Source: Rhizomys pruinosus
Lineage: Eukaryota > Chordata > Mammalia > Rodentia > Spalacidae
Direction: 5' to 3'
DNA length: 64,000 nt
Assembly (NCBI GenBank): GCA_009823505.1
Contig: VZQC01007119.1
Span: forward strand, 5,700-69,699
The notes beneath the pieces are model-generated. The model saw only the letters and a program-made list of their open reading frames with translations, did no database searches and was not told the origin of the DNA. Position numbers and translations under genes: made by a program. Shown piece by piece: positions 1 through 9,330 of this stretch. Within the stretch, counting starts at the first letter, position 1, and each line of letters opens with the position of its first letter.

Positions 1-80
1 GCTGGCCTTGAACTCACAGAGATCCACCTGCCTCTGCCTCCCAAGTGCTAGGATTAAAGGCTTGGGCCACCACACCCAGC
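1..80 (-). repeat. B1 SINE, partial (window edge)
   Basis: This is the reverse complement of the 5' half of a 7SL-derived B1. The motifs 'gctggccttgaactcacag' and 'gtgctaggattaaaggc' are visible. The rest of the element lies outside the window. Confidence 0.9.
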
Positions 81-261
81 AAGCTGGCACTATTTTCCCT
101 TAGATCAATGAGACTTATGTTCATACCGACACCTGTATTGGCATTATAGAAGCTTTGATCATAATTCTTGATATTTAATTGGGGTTAGAAAAGCACTGCA
201 ATGCAAATATACACACCACAGTAAACTACAACTATATTCAAAAGGGGGATGCAAGGAGATT

Positions 262-375
262 TTATTTTTGAGTCAGGGTCTTGCTATGTAACCCTAGGCT
301 GACCTGAGATCAGCCATCTTCCTGCCTCAGCTTCCTGAGTGCTGGGATCTCGCTCTTGTGCCACCATGCCTCACA
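262..375 (-). repeat. Old, diverged B1-like SINE
   Basis: The order of B1 motifs is kept (gagtcagggtcttgctatgta, then tgcctcagcttcctgagtgctggg), but there are many substitutions. This indicates an old copy. Confidence 0.6.
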
Positions 376-435
376 AGAGGGATTTTAAAAGGTGAAATGT
401 AAAGGATTATGTAAAATATTCTAAAACTACAATTC

Positions 436-587
436 TTTTTTTTGGTCTTTTCGAGACAGGGTCTCCCTGTAGCCCCAGCTGTCCTGGAACTCACTCTGTA
501 GACCAGGCTGGGCTGGAACTCACAGAGATCCGTCCGCCTCTGCCTCCAGAGTGCTAGGATTAAAGGGGTGCACCACCAAGTTGGGGC
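436..587 (-). repeat. B1 SINE
   Basis: This is a full-length antisense B1. It has a T-rich head (the A tail), 'gagacagggtctccctgtag', and a 3' 'ggattaaaggggtgcaccacc'. Bases 588-838 after it show no repeat that I recognise. Confidence 0.92.
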
Positions 588-838
588 TAAAACTATAATT
601 CTTGGTTAGAAGTGTGTTACAGGGTGGCATCAGTGTGCAATTAAGTGGACAGTTAGTTGCTGGGCAGATGTCTTCCCTGATGTACCTGCTGAAAGGCCAC
701 GATGGCTTTTGTGTAAGGCTGTGGCTCTGACATCTTTTGTGACTAGCTTTTGCTATCAGACCTATGTGCATGGAATTCTCTCCACAAACTCTCAGCTTTG
801 TTTATTCATGAGAGCTTGATAAAAGCAACTCAATTTTT

Positions 839-997
839 GCCAGGCATGGTGGTGCATGCCTTTAATCCTAGCACTTGGGAGGCAGAGGCAGGTGGATTTT
901 TGTGAGTTCAAGGCCAGCCTGGTCTATAGAGTGAGTTCCAGCTGGGGCTACAGGGAGACCCTGCCTGGAAAAGACCAAAAAAGAAAAAAAAAAAAAA
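839..997 (+). repeat. B1 SINE
   Basis: This is a complete sense B1. It runs from 'gccaggcatggtggtgcatg' to 'gggagaccctgcctgg' and ends in a long A-rich tail. Confidence 0.93.
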
Positions 998-1056
998 GCA
1001 ACTCCATCGTAATTCTGACAGCTTTCATAATAGTAATTTCTAAAGATTTATTTATT

Positions 1057-1210
1057 GTTATTATTTTTGGTCTTTTTTGAGACAGGGTCTCCCTTTAGTC
1101 TCAGCTGGCCTGGAGCTGGCTATGTAGACCAGGCTGGCTTTGAACTCAGAGATCGTCTGCCTCAGCCTCCCGAATGCTGGGATTAAAGGCCTGTGCCACC
1201 ACGCCTGGCA
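1057..1210 (-). repeat. B1 SINE
   Basis: This is a complete antisense B1 with 'gagacagggtctccctttag' and 'gggattaaaggcctgtgcc'. Confidence 0.92.
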
Positions 1211-1654
1211 GACATTACATATTTTTAAATCTCATATTGGGAGATAGACCACTCTAGAGAGTATTTTCCTGGTATTAAAGAACCTGGAAAAGTTGTGCTA
1301 CTCCAAAGGATTCTTGGTAAAATGACCAGAAGGGAAGTGGATTATTTCATCATGTTCAGAAGGAAGCTTTATGAATGGAGAAGTCTGTTGGCTGCTCAAT
1401 TAACATCAATTCCTCCTCCTTCTTTGTCTTTGAAATCACTACATTCTGGTGCTTTAAAGCACCTTCCCCCACAAAGCCATATGTTTTACTAAGCTAGTTA
1501 TCTTTGCTCCCGCCCCTGGCAGAGGGAATGATTTAAGAACAAAATTGCAACTCCATTCAAACCAAAGACTTTTGAAAGAAAGTCTCTCAAGAGACTTCTA
1601 GGAAATAAATGTTCCTTTTCTAGCAGAAGAGATTAAATGATGCTTCTTCCTCTG
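1211..1654. other. Unique upstream sequence
   Basis: I see no repeat, conserved reading frame or RNA gene here. The short open frame near 1295-1492 has no family resemblance that I recognise. Confidence 0.5.
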
Positions 1655-1855
1655 CCTTATGTATGTATGTGTATGTGTGTGTGTGTCGGTCCATGCGTGT
1701 AAATGTCCACGTGTTCCACAGAGTGCTGGTGGAGGTTAGATGACAATTTGCAGGAGCTGGTTCTCTCCTTCTACCATGTGGGTCCTAGGAATCAATTTCA
1801 GATCATCAGGCTTGGCAGGCAGGGCCTTTTTCTCTGAGTTATCTCAATAGCCTGA
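1655..1855 (-). repeat. Old tRNA-derived SINE (B3-like)
   Basis: A GT-rich 3' tail is followed by 'ggagctggttctctccttct', 'accatgtgggtcctaggaatc' and a diverged tRNA-like head. This layout is typical of old antisense B3-type copies. Confidence 0.6.
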
Positions 1856-1884
1856 CTTCTTTCTTTTTCTTTCTCTTTTAATTA

Positions 1885-2066
1885 ATTAATTTATTTGGTC
1901 ATTTTGAGACAGGGTCTCCCTGTAGTCCCAGCTATCCTAGAACTCCCTATGTAGACCAGGGCTGGTCTTGAACTCAGAGATCCTCCTGCTTCTGCCTCTG
2001 CATCTATCTGCTTCTGTGCCTCTGCCTCCTGAATGCTGGGATTAAAGGTGTGCATCACCATGCAGG
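1885..2066 (-). repeat. B1 SINE with internal CTCTGC expansion
   Basis: This antisense B1 is lengthened by extra 'ctgcttctgcctctg' units in its middle. It lies directly against the downstream target-site duplication of the HSBP1 retrocopy. Confidence 0.88.
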
Positions 2067-2084
2067 CTTCTCTTAGATTTTTGT

Positions 2085-3634
2085 TTGTTTTTTTAAATTT
2101 TATTTTATTTTATTTTTATTTTTTTATTTGCGTTTTTATTGTATGAAATCACTCAGTGGGGACAGTGACATGGACTGGGTTCCAGGTCATTAAATACAGA
2201 CTTGAGGCTTAGGACTCTAGACACTAAATTGTGAACGGCAAGAGTTTATCATCTGTCTTCTATAATCAGTAATAAAACTGTTGTTCTGTAAGAATTTAGG
2301 CAAGAAATACTTCAACAGTACTTCTTAAAAACCAGAGCCTCTCGTTCTTCTCTCTTTCGAGAGAGTAGAGGGAGAGAATGCAGTCTGAGTGGAAAAAAAA
2401 ACCAAACCAGAGCCTCCTGTCAGCCACTGGTCACGCTTCAGCCAGTGTCTGGCCTGGACCCACCTGGGTCTGTGTCCTCCCTTTCAGGAAGCAGCTCGCT
2501 GGGTTTTACAGTCCTGCCAGTCTCTGCCAGGTTCGTGCTGCAGCTGAGTGCTGCAAGCCCCACTGAAGGTGGCTGCGGTCTCTAACTGGCTAACAGAATC
2601 CGACAGGCCAACACTGGAAGCCCAAGGCCTCTGACTTCAGCATCTCTTCAGGCCAAGTCGCATGGTGTGGTTCAATTCTGAGTTTTCCTAACAGTATTGA
2701 CAGATATTTCTGTAGAAACAATTGATAAGTGCTCTCTGCCATTGGAAAGTATTCTAACACTCTATATGGGCTCAACAGTCACTTCATGCTGACAGCGAGA
2801 GTCCTAACTCTAACACATCTCCATCACTGTGTCTGCGGGTGGGGGCTACTATGTGTCTAATGAAAAGTTACAGTCACTTTTATGGAACAGCAACTCTGAC
2901 AAAAGGAACAGCAGGAAAAACAGACTTCACAAAAATACACTAAAAAGTTTTGACAATTGTATGCAGGGACTGTCAAAGTTTTAGTGTTTAATAATTAAGA
3001 CAAGTGACCGAGACACCAAGTATGAGGAACTGGGGGTGGGGATAAATCGCTCTATACACTAACTATCCAGGCTGTGGTCAGAGTACACACTTTATAGAAC
3101 CTGTCCACACACAGTAGTTAGTTGCAGAAAGCTATGTGGTTTTTCTCTTGGCTTGGGAAAGCATTGTTCTGGGTTTCAGTGCAAATTATCCACAACCTTC
3201 AACTCTTCTGGGTGGCTGCGGTCTTATTTTCACCTTCCACCTCTTCCACCCCCTCCTGGGTCATGAGGTCTTCGATGTTTTTCTCCAGATCATCAATTCG
3301 ACTGCTCATGTCATCAATTCTCCCAGTGATCTGGTCCGACATGGTCTGAAATTTGTCTTGCACCTGCTGCAAGAGCGTCTCCACCACCAAGGTGATGTCC
3401 TGCATGGTCTTGGGGTCCGTCTCAGCCATCTCCCTGGTGCCCAGCTTGGCGGCGAAGTCGCGGAACCATCACCTGCACTTCAGTTTCTCGGAGCAGACCG
3501 CATCATTTTAAATCTTGTTTATCTACAGAGCACAGGTGAGGAGTCGCTTACAGAGTGCTCCTTGCTAAGGCTGGACCAGAAAGTCTTCACCCGGCATGGA
3601 TGACGGCCTCCCCACAGCTGCACAGATGGAAGCC
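2085..3634 (-). pseudogene. HSBP1 retrocopy (processed, full length)
   Basis: This is an intronless copy of heat shock factor binding protein 1 mRNA inserted in antisense. The exact 16-bp sequence tctcttagatttttgt occurs at 2069-2084 and again at 3635-3650, so the inserted segment is bounded by a perfect target-site duplication. On the - strand the order is a 5' leader of about 205 nt, a 76-codon frame (3199-3429), a 3' UTR of about 1.06 kb, an AATAAA signal (the complement of 2135-2140), and an A-rich tail (plus-strand T-rich run near 2085-2130). All of this is typical of LINE-1 machinery acting on a spliced mRNA. The exact duplication and the open frame suggest a fairly recent event. The leader is longer than the frame-proximal part I recognise, so its upstream end may be an alternative first exon. 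I cannot see whether the copy is transcribed. Confidence 0.9.
3199..3429 (-). CDS. HSBP1-like 76-aa retrocopy reading frame
   Basis: The frame starts [11 protein letters not shown] and ends AATQKS, the full length usual for HSBP1. HSBP1 is a small trimeric coiled-coil protein that binds the heptad region of trimeric HSF1 and dampens its activity; HSBP1 is also linked to WASH complex assembly. The body is one long helix with hydrophobic heptad positions (about residues 12-56) and holds the conserved core [17 protein letters not shown]. Against the human protein as I remember it, I35T, A53E and A59E stand out. Thr-35 falls inside the coiled-coil core and could weaken trimer packing. There is no stop codon or frameshift. 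The frame may persist because the copy is young, or because it is expressed; sequence alone does not decide. Confidence 0.8.
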   Translation of the reverse strand: MAETDPKTMQDITLVVETLLQQVQDKFQTMSDQITGRIDDMSSRIDDLEKNIEDLMTQEGVEEVEGENKTAATQKS

Positions 3635-3800
3635 TCTCTTAGATTTTTGTATGTCAGTAACCATATAGTAATGTAATTTTCTTTATTTATAAATTCTTAT
3701 TTTTTTTCTTTTCCTACTGCTGTGGTTATGACTTCTATAATGTCAATGGGAATAATGATAGATTCTTCTGCTTCTCACAATTAACTGATTTCTTTCTTTC

Positions 3801-3963
3801 TTTTTTTTTTTTTTTTTTTTTTTTTGTCTCTTTGAGACAGGGTCTCTCTGTAGCCCTAGCTGTCCTAAAACTTGCTATGTAAACCAAGCTGGCCTTGAAC
3901 TCAGAGATCCGCCTGCCTCTGCTTCCCGAGTGCTTAGTTAAAGTCATGCAACACCACACCCGG
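3801..3963 (-). repeat. B1 SINE
   Basis: This antisense B1 has a long poly-T head and 'gagacagggtctctctgtag'. It ends with 'aacaccacacccggcc'. Confidence 0.92.
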
Positions 3964-3969
3964 CCACGT

Positions 3970-4062
3970 TACCTTTTTACATGAATGCTGGGCATTTGAA
4001 CCCAGGTCCTCATGCTTGTACAGCAAGCACTCTTATCTTCCAGATTTTCCCATTAGCCCCTC
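3970..4062 (-). repeat. Old tRNA-derived SINE fragment
   Basis: The motifs 'gctgggcatttgaacccagg' and 'acagcaagcactctta' match the tRNA-like head of old antisense B2/B3-type or ID-like elements. Confidence 0.5.
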
Positions 4063-4086
4063 AGCCTTTTTAAAATGTGGGCTACT

Positions 4087-4333
4087 GGGGCTGGAGAGAT
4101 GGCTCAGCAGTTAAGAGAACCCACTGCTCTTGCAGAGGACCTGGGTTCAATTCCCAGCACCCACATGGTGACTAGGAACCATCTTTAAGCCAGGTGTGGT
4201 GGCACACGCCTTTAATCCCAGCAGATCTCTGTGAGTTCAAGGCCAGCCTGGTCTATAGAGTGAGTTCCAGGCCAGCTGGGGTGATAGGGAGACCCTGTCT
4301 CAAAAAATAAATAAATAAAATTAATTAATTAAA
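4087..4333 (+). repeat. Composite B2-B1 SINE, copy A
   Basis: The left part is the first ~100 bp of a B2-type element, with A box 'tggctcagcagttaag' and B box 'gggttcaattcc'. At 'accatctttaagccagg' it passes without a tail into a B1 with 'gtggtggcacacgcctttaa'. The end is an AAAT-rich tail. The whole composite is bracketed by 'taaaatgtgggctact' (4071-4086) and 'taaaatgtaggctact' (4334-4349), a 16-bp target-site duplication with one mismatch. The two halves therefore arrived as one unit. See the matching copies at 25223 and 63249. Confidence 0.85.
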
Positions 4334-4427
4334 TAAAATGTAGGCTACTGTTTTAATGTACAGATGCTGGAGTTTGCAATTTACTCTTTTACATGCCACA
4401 TAAAGTATTGTCTTATAGTTCTGACTT

Positions 4428-4529
4428 TTTTTTATTAATTTTATTTATTTTTGTATGTGTATGAGTGTACTGTCTGCATGTAAGTTTGTGCACCCGTGCC
4501 ATGCAATGCCGTGGAGGTCAGAAGAGGGT
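4428..4529 (-). repeat. B2 SINE 3' fragment
   Basis: This antisense 3' half of a B2-type element has 'tgtatgagtgtactgtctgc' and 'aggtcagaagagggt'. It stops abruptly at an ambiguous base (N) at 4530. Confidence 0.8.
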
Positions 4530-4530
4530 N

Positions 4531-4675
4531 TCGAGACAGTGTCTCCCTGTAGCCCCAGCTGTCCTGGAACTCACTCTGTAGACCAGGCTGGCCTTGAACT
4601 CACAAAGATCCGCCTGCCTCTGCTTCCCGAGTGCTTAGGATCAAAGGCGTGTGCCACCACGAACGCCCGGCCACA
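4531..4675 (-). repeat. B1 SINE
   Basis: This antisense B1 begins directly after the N at 4530, without its poly-T head. That suggests the homopolymer was lost or collapsed in assembly. Confidence 0.88.
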
Positions 4676-4909
4676 ATTAACTTGTTTCTAACCAAGAAAA
4701 ACACTCTATTTCCCAATAGATGGATGAAAACTAGTAACAAAATCAGCCAAAAGTCCAAGAACTGGAAGACAATAAAACTAAAATCAAATGAGATAGCATA
4801 ACTCATACTGAATCACGGCCAATGATCAGTCTTAGCATTTCAAGTTGAAAATGCTCATTTACACTGTCTGGACATATGGGCATGTTTAATCTGATTTTTC
4901 TTTTTCTTT

Positions 4910-5131
4910 CACCTATCTTTCTTTCTTTTTTAAATTTATTATTTTTTGTCTATGAATTTACTGTCTGCATGTAAGTTGGTGCAATGCCGCGGAGGTCAGA
5001 AGAGGGAGTCAGATTCCCCTGGAACTGGAGTCAAAGAGTGTTCTTAGCCGCTATGTGGGTGCTGGGACTCGAGGCCGGGTCCTCTGCAAGAGCAGTCGGT
5101 GCTCTTAACCGCTGAGCCATCTCTCCAGCCC
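4910..5131 (-). repeat. B2 SINE (no internal duplication)
   Basis: This complete antisense B2-type copy has 'cctggaactggagtcaaaga', so it lacks the 17-bp duplication. It ends 'gagccatctctccagcccc'. Confidence 0.9.
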
Positions 5132-5249
5132 CTCATCTATCTTTCGTTTAGTTCAAAGATAAATATGTAAAACCATTAAAAAAAAAGACATATTGAGAAA
5201 TTTATTGAGAAAAATAGGATGAACAATCATTTATTAATGCCTGTGACAA

Positions 5250-5400
5250 GAAGGTGATACACGCCTTTAATCCCAGCACTCAGGAGGCAGAGGCAGGAGA
5301 TCTGGAGATTCTGTGAGTTCAAGGCTAGCCTGGTGTACATAATGAGTTCTAGGCTAGCTGGGACTACAGGGAGATACACTGATCTCACACTAAAACAAAC
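5250..5400 (+). repeat. B1 SINE
   Basis: This sense B1 contains 'acgcctttaatcccagcact' and a diverged 3' end. It is the last repeat before the promoter. Confidence 0.85.
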
Positions 5401-5672
5401 AAAATACCTACTGTGTGTCAGACCCACAGCGTAGCATGAAGGATTCTGATATTGCACATCTGAACTTTTCTCCGGAAACTGGGACTTCACGTCGCGTTTA
5501 GGAAACTCCTTTCGCAGCTCAGAGCCCAAAGCACGAAAGGTTGCAGAAAGAATAAGGTCCGCAGGTGGCAACCGTGGAGCCAACCCGGAGCCGAGAGCGC
5601 TTCGGCGAGAAGAGACTGGGCCTGCGCGAGTCGCGCGCGGACCTGGAGGGGGCGGAGCTTGGGGCGGCCAGT

Positions 5673-5682
5673 GCGCCTGCGC
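5673..5682. promoter_or_regulatory. NRF1-like site
   Basis: The sequence gcgcctgcgc matches the palindromic NRF1 core GCGCNTGCGC. It sits about 100 bp upstream of the start codon, a normal position for this factor in CpG-island promoters. Binding is inferred from the motif only. Confidence 0.6.
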
Positions 5683-5738
5683 ACATCTTGAGGCGAAGTG
5701 GGGGAGGGCAGCCCGTGTGTGTCTGTGTTGTTGTTCCG

Positions 5739-5778
5739 CGGCGGCGGCGGCGACGACGGCGGCGGCGGCAGCGGCGGT
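5739..5778 (+). repeat. CGG-rich trinucleotide tract in 5' UTR
   Basis: The tract is built of cgg units with cga and cag interruptions, immediately upstream of the start codon. Tracts of this kind can be length-polymorphic and structured in RNA. The interruptions here would favour stability. Confidence 0.8.
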
Positions 5779-5781
5779 AAG

Positions 5782-5854
5782 ATGGCTGCCCACGGGGGCT
5801 CCGCGGCGTCGTCAGCACTGAAGGGGTTAATCCAGCAGTTCATGGCCATCACCG
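5782..5854 (+). CDS. UBXN7: UBXN7 exon 1 (coding part, residues 1-24)
   Basis: UBXN7 (UBXD7) is a p97/VCP cofactor that links the segregase to ubiquitylated substrates and to cullin-RING ligases such as CRL2-VHL, which acts on HIF1A. The family order is UBA, UAS, UIM, UBX. This exon encodes MAAHGGSAASSALKGLIQQF followed by MAIT, the start of the UBA domain. The ATG has A at -3 and G at +4, a strong Kozak context. The exon ends after ACC G with the donor gtaaga (phase 1). Relative to the human protein as I recall it, T21 is replaced by Met. The exon lies in the CpG island. Splicing continues 22.8 kb downstream at 28656. Across the eight exons seen here the frame is open for 834 nt. Confidence 0.95.
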
Positions 5855-6660
5855 GTAAGAGAAGCGGTTACTGGAAGATGGAGAGCGGGGTCTGGGGCGG
5901 GCGGCGGGGCTGCCCCCGGCTCCTTCACCTCGCTGCATTCCTCCCTCGGGCTTCCCCTCGGCTCCTGTCCTGGAGGAACGGGCGACGACCGCGCCGGGGT
6001 TCTCGGTTCCCGCGGGAGGCGGCCTCCCCCCGCGTGTGGCCCCCAGTCCCTCCATGCGGTCTCCCGGCAGTTCCGAGGCTGCCCCCACGCCCCCTGGCAG
6101 CCGGAGTAGAGCGGAGCTGGGCAGGGCCGAGACGGTGGTCCCCGGGGCCTGGGGACCGGGGGCGGGAGGAGCAGGGGGCCGCACCCGGCCACCGCCCTCC
6201 TCCTCCATCCCCTGCTCGGGCTCTCGGGGCGGCCGGCGGAGAAGCGGGTGCGGTGCGTCGCCCCCGCCGGCCTCCTCCGGGCCAGGTCAGCTCCCCCGCC
6301 CCCGGCCTGCCCTGCCCGCGCTGGGGCCCCGGAGCCCGGGTAGCGCTGGCGGCTGCGGGCCCTCTCTAACGGCGACGCCGGGGGGCTCGGCTGCGCTTCT
6401 TGCATCCCCAGGGACATGCCGCCAGGAACGAGGGGTGCCGAGGAGAACCTTAGGGATGGAGGGCTCAAGATGGGAATGCGGGGGACCCCGGTCAATAGAG
6501 GGAAGGCCTGGAGCCATTCTGGGTGGCGTTTCCCACCTCCCCATCATAAAATCCTGAAGATCCAGACCATGGCGCCCAAGCCTTTTGCTGGGAAAATAGG
6601 GATGGCGGCCGAAACTTCTTGGAGAGAAATCCGTTTCAGGGTGTCAGTGTCCCCCAAACC
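5855..6660 (+). other. CpG island, first part of intron 1
   Basis: This GC-rich, CpG-dense sequence continues the promoter island and has no SINE in it. Long open frames on both strands here result from the lack of stop codons in GC-rich DNA. They show no recognisable protein. Confidence 0.8.
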
Positions 6661-7545
6661 TTGGGCCTAGGTGTTTCTTTCCCTTTGGACCCCAGCAAAG
6701 GGCCGACCCCGATTCTCCTGCCGCCCCGAGGAAAGGCTTGAAGCTATTCTATGAATTCGCAATGTCTGGTTTCCCTCCGATGGTGCTGAACTTTTTTTGC
6801 ATGAGTTATTAGAGGGCGGAGCAAATGATGAAGTTCTCGGTGGAGTGATTTGAGACGCTGGTACTCCCTGTGCCCGAATGTGATTTTACCGTTCTAGTTT
6901 GTCATTTTGAAAAGACATCAGAAAGTTTCTTCTCTTAACGTTGCTGTCTTTTGTTTTGTCTTTAGTAATAATTCCAGATGCAGAGAATATTTCTAGTTTA
7001 TGTTCTGGAGTTTGACATAAGTAAAACTGTTCAGTATTTTAGCCAATACAGGTTGTGCGCTATTTTAGAATTAAAGCTAGTGTTTTTTCCTCTGCAGTGA
7101 TAACTGGAGGTTAACTAGATGATAACTGTAACTAGATGCATTATTTTTATGTCTTGTGGCATGAAATATTTCTCAAAACTTGTAAAATAAAATTTGTAAT
7201 AAAAGGGTGAAGAGTAAGATGATAACTTAGAATATTGTTCAGTTTTGAGATTGGATTATTGTATTTAATACGTGGATTTCCCAGTATCTAACCAAGGCAC
7301 TGTTTCGGGAAAATTTAGATTATTGTATGTAAGTTAATATTGTTGCATTGTGTTTGTTAGAAAATTTTTAATGAATCATACAGAGAACTAAGTATCACTA
7401 TTAATCCTTTCTATGGATTTTTATGTACTTATTTTAGCTTCATAATGCAGATTACTACCACTTCATTTCACTTCTGTGAATTAGTGTCCTTCAGAAACTC
7501 AGATTCTTTAAACCTCATATTTCTTTTCTTTTCTTTTTCCTTTGT
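6661..7545 (+). other. Intron 1 unique sequence
   Basis: This AT-rich single-copy sequence follows the island. I see no SINE or conserved frame here. Its closeness to the promoter makes it a candidate for intronic control elements, but I see no specific motif. Confidence 0.6.
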
Positions 7546-7709
7546 ATCTTTCTTTTTGGTCTTTTTGAGGCAAAGTCTGTCTATAGCCCCTGCTGGCCTA
7601 GAACTCACTGTGTAGACCAGGTTGGCCTTGAATTCCCAGAGATCCATCTGCCAGCTTTTCTCTGCCTTCAGAGCGCTGGCATTAAAGGCATGTGCCACCA
7701 TGCCCAGCC
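7546..7709 (-). repeat. B1 SINE
   Basis: This antisense B1 is slightly diverged: 'ttttgaggcaaagtctgtct' replaces the usual 'gagacagggtctccct'. Confidence 0.88.
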
Positions 7710-7917
7710 CTAATACCAAGTTCTCAAAACATACAAAACCCAGTGTGCTGAAATCCACTCACTAATTGCTGTGCTCCACTTTCGTCTCCGATCTAGTCAC
7801 TCTAGTCTCCACAGCTTATTTTCCGGTCCCAGGTCACATTGGAATCCCTTGGTGGATGGTGGTATCTGGAAGTCTATAAAGGAAAAATTCCTTAGCATGG
7901 TCTTTGGAGGGGAGGGG

Positions 7918-8330
7918 GCTTGAGATGGGGTCTGACTCTGTAGTCTAGCCCGACTTGAAACTCAGAATCTTCTTGCCTCAGTGTCTGGGTGCCTGGATTG
8001 CAAACATGAGCTGTGCGTGGCTCCTTAGACTGTTCTTTATGGGTCTTGAACTATTGGTACGAGCTCTGAGCTGTACTTGAAGCCTCTAACGATGACAGAT
8101 CTTTGGAGGGGAGGGTGCTATTGAAGATTGAATTCAATGCTGAATTCTCTTTGGCCTCTGAGCTGTACTCTAAGCTAGGCTGTGAATTTCTATTGATAAA
8201 TTTCGGGATCTTTTTAGATGATAGTGATTAAAAACCCATGATTAAGCCCCAGCTACTCAGGAGGAGAGGGAGGAGAATTGATCCTTAGACAACACAGTAA
8301 CACCCTGTCTTGAAAGAACAAAACAAAACA
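7918..8330. repeat. Two old B1-like remnants
   Basis: An antisense remnant (about 7918-8022) shows 'gagatggggtctgactctgt'. A sense remnant (about 8240-8330) shows 'agctactcaggaggagaggg' and 'caccctgtcttgaaag'. Both are heavily diverged. Confidence 0.5.
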
Positions 8331-8529
8331 AAATCCCCAAAGGCTGAAGGTATAACTAAGTTGGTATGGTATTACTTGCTTAACTTGCATGAAACCTCAT
8401 CCTCAGCTACATAGAAAGTTCTGGTCCAGTTTGGTCTACGTGAGACCCTATGGGGCCTGGGGGGTCGGGGGTGGGGGAGCCTCACTTGATTGATTCCTTT
8501 TAACTTTTGTGTACATATTTTTGTTTGTT

Positions 8530-8656
8530 TTGGTCCGTAGCCCCAGCTGTCCTGGAACTCACTTGGTAGACCAGGCTGGCCTTGAACTCACAAAGATCTG
8601 CCTGCCTCTGCCTCCCAAGTGCTAGGATTAAAGGCGCTTGCCACCATGCCTGGCTT
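8530..8656 (-). repeat. B1 SINE
   Basis: This antisense B1 lacks part of its 3' end. It runs 'gtagccccagctgtcctgga' to 'gccaccatgcctggc'. Confidence 0.9.
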
Positions 8657-8664
8657 GTGTACGT

Positions 8665-8862
8665 ATTTTAATTTTAATTTTTTATGTGTATGAATGTACT
8701 GTCTGCATGTAGGTCTGTGCAATGCCATGGAGGTCAAAAGAGGGCGTCGGATTCCCCTGGGACTGGAGTCAAAGATGGTTCTCAGCCGCCATGTGGGGAT
8801 TGAACCTGGGTCCTCTGCAAGAGCATTTGGCACTCTTAACTGCTAGGCCATCTCTCCAGCCC
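8665..8862 (-). repeat. B2 SINE (no internal duplication)
   Basis: This antisense B2-type element has 'gggactggagtcaaagatgg', so it lacks the duplication. It ends 'catctctccagccc'. Confidence 0.9.
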
Positions 8863-8919
8863 ATATTTTATTTTATTTTATTTTTTATTATTTTTTATAA
8901 ATTTTTATTTTATTTTTTA

Positions 8920-9305
8920 AATTTTATTTATTTTTTTATGTGTATAAGTGTACTGTCTGCATGTAGGTTTGTGCACCCGTGTCGTGCAATGCCTCGGAGG
9001 TCAGAAGAGTGTCTCGGATTCCCCTGGAACTGGAGTTCTCCTGGAATTGGAGTTACAGTCGGTTCTTAGCCACTATGTGGGTGCTGGGCATTGAACCCGG
9101 GTCCTCTGCAAGAGCAGTCGGTGCTCTTTTTTTTTTTTTTTGTCTTTTCGAGACAGGGTCCTGAACCTTGTAGCCCCAGTGTCCTGGAACTACTCTGTGA
9201 CCAGGGCTGGCCTTGGACTCACAAAGATCTGCGCTGCCTTCTGCCTCCCAAGTGCTAGGATTAAGGCGTGCGCCACCACCGGCAGCAGTTTGGTGCTCTT
9301 AATCC
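8920..9305 (-). repeat. B2 SINE (17-bp duplication type) interrupted by a B1
   Basis: The outer antisense B2 carries 'ctggagttctcctggaattg', the mark of the duplicated subfamily. Within its head ('gcagtcggtgctc') an antisense B1 is inserted at about 9129-9285. The B2 resumes as 'gcagtttggtgctcttaa', consistent with a diverged target-site duplication. The order of events is B2 first, then B1. Confidence 0.85.
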
Positions 9306-9330
9306 AGCCTGTATTTTAAAAGAAATTTCG

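Larger units (their letters stand above)
5480..5781 (+). promoter_or_regulatory. UBXN7: UBXN7 CpG-island promoter and 5' leader
   Basis: GC and CpG content rise sharply here, in contrast to the AT-rich flank, and no TATA box is visible. Features include a GC box (gggggcggagc, 5648-5658), a second GC-rich box near 5660, and an NRF1-like palindrome at 5673-5682. A CGG-rich leader runs into the start codon. This is the usual form of a housekeeping promoter. The transcription start cannot be fixed by eye; about 5640-5710 is my estimate. The island continues into intron 1. Confidence 0.8.

Noticed and set aside
5698..6495. Long open frames on both strands (up to 223 codons) over the CpG island
   Set aside because: The frames overlap each other on opposite strands, are Pro/Gly/Arg-rich as expected from GC-rich DNA, run through the exon 1 donor, and match no family that I recognise.
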